In this document: piece by piece, positions 20,006 to 29,551 of the stretch
How positions within the stretch are numbered: position 1 is the first letter of the stretch
Layout: every line of letters begins with the position of its first letter
Assembly: GCA_016709765.1 (NCBI GenBank)
Contig: JADJMD010000008.1
Location: 186,001-250,000 of the forward strand
Reading direction: 5' to 3'
DNA: 64,000 nt
Source: Ignavibacteriales bacterium
GTDB taxonomy: Bacteria > Bacteroidota > Ignavibacteria > Ignavibacteriales > Ignavibacteriaceae
The notes under the pieces: generated by a model
Seen by the model: the letters and a program-made list of their open reading frames with translations, nothing else
Database searches by the model: none
What the model was told of the DNA's origin: nothing
Program-made: the position numbers and the translations under genes

Positions 20006-20272
20006 CTACTGCAAACGAATTAAAATCTTCTCATATAAATCAGTGCCTTTATAATTATCAACCTCATCAACCATTCTTCGCATCCTGACCTTTGGGAGAA
20101 TATCTTCCTTACCATACTTCTTAATCCAACGACTGATAATGCTAGAACCTTTTATATTAAACATTCTCCTTGCAGCCTCTATTGATTCTAAAGTCCCATC
20201 TTCCAAAAGTTTTATAACAGTAAGCTTAAAGTCGTCGCTATATTTTATTATCTCTTTCTTCATCCCTCTCAC
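20006..20272 (-). mobile_element. IS3-family OrfA-like transposase remnant
   Basis: An 88-residue protein with an HTH_Tnp_1-type helix-turn-helix: YSDDFKLTVIKLLEDG, SIEAARRMFNIKG, SIISRWIKKYG. This is the DNA-binding subunit of IS3-type elements. The usual C-terminal coiled coil is replaced by a short unrelated end (VDNYKGTDLYEKILIRLQ), and no orfB with a DDE catalytic domain follows at lower coordinates, so the element is a fragment. A ribosome site (GGAGGTGAG) precedes the start, so it may still be translated. Confidence 0.75.
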
Positions 20273-20423
20273 CTCCTAGTAAATAAGAATAGAAAGTTTG
20301 AAACTAAGAGTCAATAGTTAAATTATTTTAGAAGTGATAATGGTTAGTAGTTGAAGATAGATGGAATAGTTTTCATAAAGCAGTTTTAATTATCAAGTGG
20401 TTTTTATATTCTAAGTAATAGAG

Positions 20424-20546
20424 GATGTCTCCAAAATGTCTCCAAACCAGGTAAAATTTGGGTGAATTTGAGTGTATCTGGGAGGTTTTGCAGAAATGAA
20501 AAATGCGAAAACTGCTTAAAATCCAAGTCTTCGCATTTATTTTTTA
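20424..20546. repeat. Left arm of a ~110-bp inverted repeat flanking two tRNA-Ser genes
   Basis: This arm is the near-copy of the segment at 20837-20946 in opposite orientation. A 38-base core (20499-20536) is identical to 20847-20884, and the outer part carries two GTCTCCAAA-type direct repeats in both arms with similar spacing. Each arm begins immediately after the 3' end of a tRNA-Ser gene. The core folds as a hairpin (ATGCGAAAAC with GTCTTCGCAT). Confidence 0.85.
20499..20536 (-). terminator. Terminator-like hairpin downstream of tRNA-Ser(GGA)
   Basis: On the minus strand ATGCGAAGAC pairs with GTTTTCGCAT (one G-U pair) around a 14-base loop and is followed by UUUUUC. This is consistent with an intrinsic terminator for the tRNA gene ending at 20552. 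Confidence 0.6.
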
Positions 20547-20549
20547 CGG

Positions 20550-20638
<89 letters not shown>

Positions 20639-20742
20639 GAATTTGCGTGTCAAATATATCTAATCAATCTAACTTGACAAAACTTTCTTTGACATTAAGC
20701 CGCAAATAAAATTTATTTTGTTAATTTTGTTCAGTTTATTTT

Positions 20743-20831
20743 GGAAAGGTGGCAGAGTGGCTGAATGCGGCAGTCTCGAAAACTGTTATACCGGGTAACT
20801 GGTATCGAGGGTTAAAATCCCTCACTTTCGG
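20743..20831 (+). tRNA. tRNA-Ser(CGA), degenerate 3' end
   Basis: 89 nt with a long variable arm (ATACC/GGTAT). The anticodon loop CTCGAAA on CAGT/ACTG gives anticodon CGA at 20777-20779, reading UCG. The 5' acceptor strand GGAAAGG faces ACTTTCG, leaving mismatches at pairs 1-72 and 7-66, and the T loop is TTAAAAT with A instead of the invariant C56. The gene may be damaged or have a replaced 3' end; see the displaced matching 3' fragment at 28534-28549. Confidence 0.8.
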
Positions 20832-20836
20832 CTTCC

Positions 20837-20946
20837 TGATTTCTATATGCGAAGACTTGGATTTTAAGCAGTTTTCGCATTTTTATTCTCCCTAGTTCAC
20901 TCAAATACACCCTAATTTAACTAGGTTTGGAGACTTTTTGGAGACC
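20837..20946. repeat. Right arm of the inverted repeat flanking the tRNA-Ser pair
   Basis: Inverted copy of 20424-20546, starting just after tRNA-Ser(CGA). The 38-base core at 20847-20884 is identical to the left arm; outside it the arms match with several substitutions and one gap. The core forms a hairpin followed by TTTTTATT on the plus strand, a probable terminator for the tRNA. The outer end carries TTGGAGACTTTTTGGAGACC. Confidence 0.85.
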
Positions 20947-20968
20947 TTATTATATCAGCAGATAAAAA

Positions 20969-21007
20969 ATAAGCCATCATCTAATGGCTTATAAAAGTTT
21001 TTTTGTG
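20969..21007 (+). terminator. Intrinsic terminator-like hairpin
   Basis: ATAAGCCAT (20969-20977) pairs with ATGGCTTAT (20984-20992) over a 6-base loop, followed by AAAAG and a T run on the plus strand. It lies outside the right repeat arm and may end transcription from the tRNA side or from the left. Confidence 0.5.
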
Positions 21008-21118
21008 TGAGTGTAGTTATGGATTAAGAAGATTATCAAGTCTGTTTACATCAGAAAATAAATGATCAGCTTTGTTGTGTGCATATCTTTTAGAACTAAT
21101 CAAAATTAAAAATATTAT

Positions 21119-21144
21119 GCCCCGAAAAAATATTTCTTCGGGAC
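21119..21144 (-). terminator. Terminator hairpin after the propeller-protein gene
   Basis: CCCGAAAAAATATTTCTTCGGG (21121-21142) can fold into a ~10-bp stem with one G-U pair and a 2-base turn. It stands ~25 bp beyond the stop codon of the gene at 21166, and on the minus strand is followed by an AU-rich stretch. Confidence 0.5.
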
Positions 21145-21165
21145 TAATACGACGTTAATTTGAGG

Positions 21166-23636
21166 CTATTTAATTAACGTCATCTTTTTAGTTTCTGTAA
21201 AATTACCAGCTTTTATTGTGTAGAAGTAAACTCCACTTGAATATTTTGAAGCATTAAAGTCTACACTATATCTTCCTGCTTCTTTTGTTTCATTAACCAA
21301 TGTTGTTACTTCGTTTCCAAGTACGTCATATATCTTTACACTTACATCTGATTTTAGTGGAATTGAAAATGATATTGTTGTACTTGGGTTAAATGGATTT
21401 GGATAATTCTGTGCTAAGTCAAAATTAACAGGAGTTCCAAATGTAACAGTTTCTGCAAGATTGTAAACTGTTGCGCTTCCATCATAATCAGTTTGTCTGA
21501 TTCTATAGTTATAACTGATTCCTGAATTTACATTGAAATCCTGGTAAACATAAGTTTTTGGTTCACTGCTTGTTCCACGTCCTTCAATAAATCCTAAGTT
21601 GGTCCAATCATTTGATGTGGAGACTTTTCTCTCAACTTCAAATCCGCGGTTATTTAATTCTGTTGCAGTTGTCCAGATTAATGAAATGTTATCTGAATTT
21701 ACATTTGCTATAAATGAAGAAAGTTCAACTGGCACAATTGGGTCAAGAGCAATTTTAACAACGCTTGATCCGTTACCGCCAACGATGACAGTGTCTGCAC
21801 TTATAAAATTAACACCAATAACCTGGCTTTGAACAACGTTTAATAATCCAAGATTAATTTGGTTCCAGCTTTGTCCATCATTTGTTGTGTGGAAAACACC
21901 GCCACTATAACCAACAACAACATATTCAGAATCACTTCTGAAATCAATATTGTACAACATAGTCGTATTAAAAGGGAAATTCATATTTGTCCAGGTATCT
22001 CCAGCATCGGTAGTTTTAAATACATATCCAGTTTGGCTTGTGCCCGAACCACCAATCATATACCCTACTGATTGTGAACGCATCCTTATCCTTGACATTG
22101 GTCCAAGCGGAATGCCAGGAGTAATTGGTGTCCAGGTAGTTCCACCGTCAGTAGTTTTATTAATTATTGAGCTACCAGCTACTAATGCAGAAATACTGTC
22201 AATCATCGCAATACTATTTTGTCCAGTGGTGTTACCAAGATTACTGATCGTAACCCAGCTATTTCCAGAATCAGTAGTTTTCCAGATTTGTCCACCATTA
22301 CCCGCAACCATACCATATTGAGTATTATAAAAATTTACGTCATTAAATGCTTGGATGGTTGTTGCACCTGCATAAACTTCAAAACTATGACCACCATCTG
22401 TTGTTTTCCAGACTTTACCACTGCTGCCAACTGCATATCCATTTGTAGCATCAAACATTTGTAATGATCTTAAATCCGCTGAAGGTAATGATAACGCAAC
22501 GGGACTCCAGCTTGCACCAAAATCATCAGAGACTATAACTTGAGTTGGGCCATTTGTACCAACTGCTATTATTTTACCTGTTTGATCACCATATAATCCT
22601 TGAACAAATCCACCCGCTGTTATTTCGCTCTGTGTACTCCAATTATTACCAGCATCAGTAGACGTAAACATGTAACCATTATCTCCCACAACAACCATAT
22701 TTGAGCCGTTAACACCAACTCCTCGCATTATTTGTTTGGTTTTACCTGTTGGTAAATATTGTGATGTTGTAAACGTGTTTCCACTATCAGATGAAACAAA
22801 AACTAAAGAGTCATCATCAAGGAAATAAAGAGTAGAGCCATCAATAAATGAACTATTAAAAGTTGAAGATGTCGGAGCATTCATTGAAGTCATCTGATTC
22901 CAGGTAAATCCGCCATCTGTGGTTTTATAAGCACGTCCGGAAAAACTACCTGCAAATCCAACTAAAGAATCAAAACAAGCGAGTGTGTAAATTGTGCTTG
23001 TTCCAGCAGCAGCATCATTCCAAAATACACCGCCGTTTGTTGTGAAACGGATATTAAAAGTACTGCTCACACTTCCGGCAACCATAACTCTATTTTCACT
23101 AAAAGCGTGAACGTTGTAATAAGTAGTTGCTGGCAAAAGTGGGTCAACTGTCCAAGTTGCACCGCCATCGGTCGTTTTAGACATTTTGGTTGCAGAAGTA
23201 CCAACTACATAACCAATATTGTCATCAATAAACTGAATATCTCGTAAAGTTGAAGTTGGAAAATATCCAGCACCAACTTGATTAAATGTTTGTCCGCCAT
23301 CTGTGGTTTTTGTAACTCCCCAAACTCCGCACAAATAAAAGTATTCATATCCACAAAATGAGCACCATAAATATCATTTGTAGTATTGTAAGGTAATGAA
23401 TTTGGTACGCCGGCGAATGGATTTAATGTGAAAGTCTGTCCGCCGTCTGTGGTTTTAACAAATGTGCCTGCCTGACCAAATGCATAAAAATTATTTGCAT
23501 CCCAAACCTTTACAACCCCTGTTGAGGTACCGAATGGTTTTGGATGAACCCACTGGTAAGCTGGATAATTTTGAGCAAATTCTGTACTTACAGCTAAGAA
23601 AAGCAATAAAAACAATGTAAGTTTAATTTTCATCAT
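21166..23636 (-). CDS. Secreted YCF48-like beta-propeller protein with T9SS tail (one frameshift)
   Basis: Read as one gene of ~823 residues. After a signal peptide (KLTLFLLLFLAVSTEFAQ) at least twelve copies of a KTTDGGxTW-type motif are visible (KTTDGGQTF, KTTDGGATW, KTTDGGFTW, STDAGNNW, KTTDSGNSW, KTTDAGDTW, HTTNDGQSW), spaced about 40-50 residues, as in YCF48/BNR-type seven-bladed propellers. Then come VPVELSSFIA and a canonical T9SS tail (LAQNYPNPFNPSTT... KKMTLIK). The frame breaks near 23318-23321: four Cs on the plus strand where five would give FGGVTKTTDGGQTF. The function of such secreted propellers is not known; binding or adhesion is a guess. A typical product would be surface-attached or released. 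Confidence 0.82.
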
Positions 23637-23890
23637 AGCACTCCTTTAATTTTGTTAATAATTAAAACACCAAAAAAACAACACTTTTATCTTTTCAAGG
23701 GGAATCTGTATAGTTTTCTAATATTTAAGAGTTGTAAACTTAATCTTCAAACTAAATCTAACTATTATCCAAAATGATCAATGACTTATTAGAATTAAGC
23801 ATATTGTTGGTTATTGTGGAAAGAATCCTAAAAATTGATAACAAAGATGATTTTTGGGGAAATTTCAAATAAACCTATTCAAATTTATTT
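23637..23890. other. Short intergenic gap
   Basis: About 250 AT-rich bases between the regulator gene and the propeller-protein gene, both minus strand. It would hold the promoter of the propeller gene. I see no convincing motif or hairpin in it. Confidence 0.5.
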
Positions 23891-26800
23891 TTACTTACGC
23901 GGCTGATCCTGTTCGATGTTAAATTCTGATGGTGCAACCCCAAAATACTTCTTAAAACTTTTCGCAAAATTTGATTGTTCTGTAAATCCAACAGCAAATG
24001 CAATTTCTTTAACTGATGCCACTTTATTTCTTAACATTTCCGCAGCTTTTTCTAATCTAATAGTTCTAATATAAAGTCCTGCAGGCTGATCAATTAAAGC
24101 TTTTAATTTTCTGTTCAGTTGAGAAACACTGAAAGCCACTTCATTTGCCAGTTGATCTACCGAATATGCAGTATTACTTATGTTATTATTTATGGACTTT
24201 ATTACTTTTTCTAAAAAATAATTGATCTATTGAAGATTCGGTTACATCCGAAGGATTAAAATTTGCTGTTTTGCTGTATCGTTCTCTAAGTTTTTTCTTG
24301 TTGTGATTAGATTTTTTACTCTAACAATTAATTCCTGTGTACTAAACGGTTTAACAAGATAATCATCAGCTCCTGTTTCAAGTCCTGTTAATTTATCTTC
24401 CTGATCAGATTTTGCCGTTAAAATAATTATAGGGATATGGCTGGTTAGAGCATCTTGTTTTAATTTTTTACTCACTTCAAAACCATCAATACCCGGCATT
24501 CTTACATCAGTGATAATAAGATTTTGGAATTAATTCTGCAGACTAATTTTATTCCGTTCAGTCCATCACTTGCTTCATAAATCTGGAAGGAATCTTCGAG
24601 TTGTTCTCGAATAAATTGCCTGATATCAGAATTATCATCAACGACTAAAACTGATTCTTTGATATTCTTTTCATCCTTAAATCTTTATCAAATTCTTCAT
24701 CTGCTTCTTTCAGTATTAGAGGTGGATCAATTTCGAAATCAGAGTCTTCATTTGCAAATTCTCAGAAATTTCATCACTATTAAAATGATCTTTACCTAAA
24801 AGTAAAATAACTTTTATAGAAGTTCCATTGCCAAACTCACTTTCAACTTCAATTTTACCTGAATGCAGGTCTACCAATTCTTTGGCTAAGGTTAATCCAA
24901 TACCTGTACCTTCTATATCACTTCTATCAACACGATCAGCTTGATAAAATCTATCAAATACATACGGCAAGCGATCTTTTGGAATACCTATCCCGGAATC
25001 TTTAACAACAATTTCTACTGTCTCTCGCTCTTCTAAACTAAGCTCCTTTTTCTTTGAGATATCAACAACAATTTTGCCGCCTTCATTTGTAAACTTGATC
25101 GCGTTGCTAATTAGATTTGTAAAAACTTTATCCATTTTTTCAGAGTCAAAGTATACAGTGATCTTATCTGATTGCGATTGAAAATCTAAAGTAATTCCTT
25201 TTTGATCAGCAATTGATTCAAAAGTAAAAAGATATGACGTACAAAATAGAACAATATCTTTTTTGTTTACTTTAAGATGATGCATACCGGATTCTATTTT
25301 GGATATTTCTAAAAGCTGATTTATCAAGCGTAAAAGTTTTTTAGCATTTTGATAACCCATTTGAAGTTTTTCTTAAGATTTAAATCCTGAAGTGAACCCA
25401 TTACAGATTCAAGCTGTCCAAGTGTGAGTGTAAGAGGAGTTCTAAATTCATCTTGAGATGTTTGTAAAAAATCTGGACTTAATCTCATCAAGCTGTTTAA
25501 GTTTTTCTGCTTGGTCGCTTATAACCTTTGTTCGCTCATCAATTATGTGTTCAAGTTTTATATTGCTTTGAGTTAGATAATTAACTCTAACTTTTGTTAT
25601 CAAATAAATAATCAATCCTAACAAAATTAAATAAACTAAAAACATATACCACGATTGAAACCAGGGGGTTAAAACTGAAAATGTAAATGTTGATTCCTGG
25701 CTTAATGTTATTGTAAATATTTTTAGCCCTAACTCTAAAAACATATTTACCCGGAGAAAGATTTGTGTAATCTTTTCTGCTCTCTAATGTCCATGCAGAC
25801 CAATCGTCATCTAAACCATCTAACTTGTACTGATACTGGCTGAGATTGCCATCATAAGTTAAAGCTGAAAACTCAAAACGTAATGAATTAAAGTTAGGTC
25901 AAGCTTGATCTTTTCACCAGAACTAATCGATGTTTTGTAATGTCATCACCTGCAAATAAAAGCGAATCACCTTTCAATATTACTTTTCTAATAAGCGCAT
26001 TAAATTCAGAACTTTGCTCATCGTATTTATTTAGGTAGCGGCTGTTAAAACTTACAATTCCATCTGCACCGCAAAACCAAACTACACCCGTGTTTTCATC
26101 TTTAAAGATTGTAAAAACCGCATTACTGTTTGAAAAATCTATAACACTTTTTAGGAAGGAAAGATCTTTCCATTCATAATTATTATTAGCAAATGCAGTT
26201 GCAATAAAAAGCTCTGATGAATTTTTACTGCTGAAACCCAGTATGTTCCATCATTATCTTGCAGGATAAAAAGTATCTCAGCTTTTGCAAAATGCTTATT
26301 AAACCCGATTGTTTTTTCAGGTTCAAATGATTGATTACTTTCATTAAAAACAAGTACTTCTCGTTTAGTTGTAAAGAGTAAGCCATTATTAGTTTCAAAT
26401 AATTTAACTTCATCCTCTTGCTTGATATGTTTATCAGAAATATGATTTATAGTTGGCAACGTATTTAAATCTTGTGTAAGATTTGAAACTTTATAAACTC
26501 CATCATAAGAACTGCCAAGCCAAAGATTACCATATTTATCTTCATTGATACTTCTAATAGCAGTATTTACACCTGCTAATTTACCTCTATCAATCCAAAC
26601 ACCATTAATTTCATCGAGTACGGCAAAACCCGTCTCTAATGCTGCATAAATTCTATTTGGAAAAAAGATGAGTTATAGATTGAATAACAGCCGCTCCATT
26701 TTGAACTTAATTTTATAAGTGTTAAACCATCAACCTCATAAACGCCATCTGTTAATGCAGTTAAGATTTTATTTTTATATTTTAAGAACTGCCAACCTTC

Positions 26801-27986
26801 TTGAGTTATATTTGGTATTTCTAAAAAACGTGGTTGTGTAGATTGTGGATTCTGTAAATCAACTATAAATATTCCCGCTGTTGATGCAGCATATAATTTG
26901 TTATTAAAAATCTTTACGTCACTGATAGAACCTTTTAAACCTGAATTTTGATTTAAATATGCGACTGGTGATGGAAGATCAATTGCTGAAATTCCGTTTT
27001 GTAATGCCAGCCATAATTTATCATTTGAATAAAACGTATAAATTACGCCATCATCAGGAATACCGGTTGCCATATTAATTTTCTGATAATCTTTCCTGAA
27101 CTATTAATAAACACCACTCCCTTTTAGATGTATTATAAACGAAAGAATTATCAGAAAGCTTTACACCCGGAAAATAAATATTATTTTCTAATAAGAATTG
27201 AGTTGCTTCAGTTTTAAATGGAATAAATTCAGACCCATTGTAAATAAAAAATTACCTTTTTTGTTGCGATTAAAATTTTTTTCTGCATCATCATAGGGCG
27301 ACATATAGAATAGATTGTGTTATCCTAAAAAATTTCACTGCCATTTATTTTACTAAACGATTTTACCAAAGCGCAAGTAAACCATCTTCGGAATCAAGTA
27401 CAAATAATTGTTCATTAACTTTATGGGCAATTCTATATCTGGGATTTGTTTTCCAATAATTAACAACCGGCTTTAAGTAATCGTTGTTTGGAAATGTAAA
27501 TTGAAAAATGAAATTTTTGGTAATGATGAAAACACTGCTATCAATATAAAATGTGTACCAAACGTGTCCAAAAGCTTCTTTTATTGGAATATACTTTATC
27601 AAAGATTTGTATTTTAATGTTGCGTTCTTAGAATCACGAACTAAATATCCTAAATCATCTGCGGCACCAATAAACACCGTACCGTTATCATCAACACATT
27701 GAACGAACAATACCATTGGTTACTTCTATCAAATTCCAGTTTTGCCCATCAAACTCAAGCACGCCGGCTGAATTTCCGAAATACATAATTCCGCGTTTGT
27801 CTTTACGATCGCCCAATTTTGATTGTGTGCTTTGTATTCTTTAGGAAGATAATTTTTGATTATTGGAAAGCCTGTTGGAATATTAATTTGATCAGAATTT
27901 AAATTATTTTGTGCAAAAAATAATTCAGATAGAAATAAAAATAATAGTATTCCTGAATATGTACTTATTAAATAAACAGTTTTCAT
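23891..27986 (-). pseudogene. Hybrid two-component system protein (HTCC: sensor, kinase, receiver, AraC output), multiply frameshifted
   Basis: The 4.1-kb span (~1365 codons) is the usual length of a one-piece HTCC regulator and contains its parts in order: signal peptide at 27986, periplasmic two-bladed-propeller repeats (CVDDNGTVFIGAADDLGYL, LWLALQNGISAIDLPS), a Y_Y_Y region, one membrane helix (FLVYLILLGLIIYLITKV, ~25.65 kb), histidine kinase with N box (NLISNAIKFTNEGG) and G boxes (DSGIGIPKDRLPYVFDRFYQ, EGTGIGLTLAKELVDLHSG), receiver (VRMPGIDGFEV, VKPFSTQEL) and AraC-type HTH (VKEIAFAVGFTEQSNFAKSF). At least nine breaks occur. Several are repaired by one base in a run (27802-27804, 25367-25371). 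At the H box, where FFTNISHEFRTPLT is expected, the sequence reads ISR/D-EFRTPLT and the phospho-acceptor His codon is lost. Either a pseudogene or a badly sequenced active gene. HTCCs normally control polysaccharide-use genes. Confidence 0.8.
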
Positions 27987-28149
27987 TTTGGGGTAAACAA
28001 AAGCAACTTAATCATTTTTTCTCAATGAAGAACTTGTAATATTAACAAAAAATTTTGGAAAAAATAGCCTTATAGTAACTATTAGAATCATTTATAATTG
28101 ACTATTTTTTTAAACAAATAATCATTTAAAACAAATAATTAAAATTTTA

Positions 28150-28191
28150 GGTGACCCAGGTAGAATTGAACCCGCAACCTACTGATTACAA
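28150..28191 (-). pseudogene. tRNA-Thr-like 3' fragment
   Basis: Minus-strand TTGTAATCAGTAGG followed by GCGGGTTCAATTC and an acceptor-like GGGTCACC resembles the 3' half of tRNA-Thr(UGU): loop end, anticodon stem, variable loop and T loop. The T stem is imperfect and no matching D arm or 5' acceptor strand lies upstream, so it is a remnant at best. Confidence 0.4.
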
Positions 28192-28533
28192 TTAATCAAG
28201 TTAGATCAATTATTGAACTACATTTACTAATAGTACTTATCAAAAATTTCATTTTTGTCTTGATTTCAGAAATAAAGTAAAATAGATTTGCTGTTGTTTG
28301 TATAAGTTCACCTCCGTTGCCGTAGGTAACAATTCCTCATCAATATACCAGTACTTTATGATGGATTTACTAACTTACGCATTTGTACAACTATTATGGG
28401 CAGGACAACAGGTGTTTTTCTTTTTTAAGGACAAAATGAAAATTCCTTAAAAAGGATGGAGACATTATGGAGAGTTGCTAAAAAATACTTTGAAATTAAG
28501 CTAAATATATAAGATATTCTGGAGTGTGGATAG

Positions 28534-28549
28534 TCCCTCCCTTTCCGCT
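28534..28549 (+). repeat. Displaced tRNA-Ser 3' end (att-like)
   Basis: TCCCTCCCTTTCCGCT matches tRNA-Ser(CGA) positions 20818-20833 at 14 of 16 bases in the same orientation. Its CCTTTCC, unlike the resident ACTTTCG, is perfectly complementary to that tRNA's 5' acceptor strand GGAAAGG. It looks like the original 3' end left at the far side of an insertion. Confidence 0.4.
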
Positions 28550-28565
28550 AGGTTGGCCGTAAATC

Positions 28566-28594
28566 AAAAAAGCCGCTGTAAAAAAGCGGCTTTT
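28566..28594. terminator. Strong intrinsic terminator of the cytochrome operon
   Basis: AGCCGCT (28571-28577) pairs with AGCGGCT (28585-28591), extended by A/T pairs on both sides. On the minus strand the hairpin is followed by UUUUUUG, 25 bp after the last cytochrome gene. The T run on the plus strand side makes it potentially bidirectional. Confidence 0.85.
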
Positions 28595-28618
28595 CTTACT
28601 TAACTATAAAAATTAGTC

Positions 28619-29523
28619 CTAATAAGTTTCCTCATTACCAAAAACATTTAACTTTCCATTAATGTGTTTGTTCTTATCAATGATTGTATAATTATTACCT
28701 TGAACTGAAACAACATCAAGATGGCAAAGTTCGCAATTCTGATTTGGTGGGTGTATACCTCCTTGAGATGAAGTTTTTGGTAACGGATTTCCTGTTGCAG
28801 GATCGCCGTGACATGTACCACAAGCAGCACCTTGAGATTGAGCAGTAAATGAAACTACATTATTTAAATTGCCATTCTTAAAATAACCATGGCAATATAT
28901 ATTTGCACAAGTTCCGTTAGAATAATCAAAAGAAGGATTTGGAATAAAATCCCCTAAGCTTTGTTGATAATTAAATCCACCAGGAATATTTGTTGACATT
29001 CTCGTAAAGTTACCAAAACTAATTCTGCACCTTGAGTTTTATCAATGTGAATTGGATCAGAAAAACCATTTGGAATTGTATGACATTCAGTGCATTCTAC
29101 AACCTTTCCAATAAGATTACCACTTAAATGTTTTGTATGCGCTCCAACACCTTTTTCACTTGATAAGATAGCTCCATTTAAAGCTCTTGGTGGAGCTACT
29201 AGTAATGGATTTGCAAAATCACCATGGCAAGTATTACAAGCTTCTGGTCCACCTGGAGTATTATGACAACCCGAATTGTAACAACTTGTTCCTGCTGTTC
29301 CACCTGAATAATTTGCGGAATGACATTGCTGACATTCTTTCATATCCCAATTTGCACTCCTTACAATATTACCATGAAAATCTGGTGACGCTGGATTTAC
29401 AATTCCATCCTTATGCAGTGAAATAACCGGAGCCGAAGTGTTAAGGTCTTCTTTTAAATCACTACAGGAAATAAAAAATATTGAGCTTAAACAAAACGTT
29501 AAAAATAAAAGTAAATACTTCAT
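28619..29523 (-). CDS. Multihaem c-type cytochrome lipoprotein (about 7 haems), one frameshift
   Basis: Start placed at the ATG at 29523, giving MKYLLLFLTFCLSSIFFISC, a lipoprotein signal with Cys in the lipobox. Haem-binding motifs seen in order: CQQCH, CYNSGCH, CNTCH, CTECH, CANIYCH, CGTCH, CELCH. Two are of the CxxxxCH form, as in outer-surface cytochromes of Geobacter and relatives. The frame breaks at 29015-29018: four As on the plus strand where five would give AELVFGNFTRMSTN and a continuous ~301-residue protein. It is the last gene of the cytochrome/porin operon. The likely role is the external subunit of an outer-membrane electron conduit, by analogy with MtrC/OmcB; the substrate is unknown. 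Confidence 0.82.
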
Positions 29524-29551
29524 TAGTTTTTCCGTAAAAATATTTTCAGTT

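Larger units (their letters stand above)
27987..28565. other. Intergenic region with tRNA fragments
   Basis: About 580 AT-rich bases with no convincing gene. It contains two tRNA-like 3' fragments (28150-28191 and 28534-28549), and just beyond it is the terminator of the cytochrome operon. The fragments suggest past integration or recombination at tRNA genes. Confidence 0.6.

Noticed and set aside
24716..25360. Stand-alone histidine kinase, receiver and AraC genes at 23.9-25.7 kb
   Set aside because: Order, spacing and total length match a single HTCC protein; the pieces are frameshift fragments.
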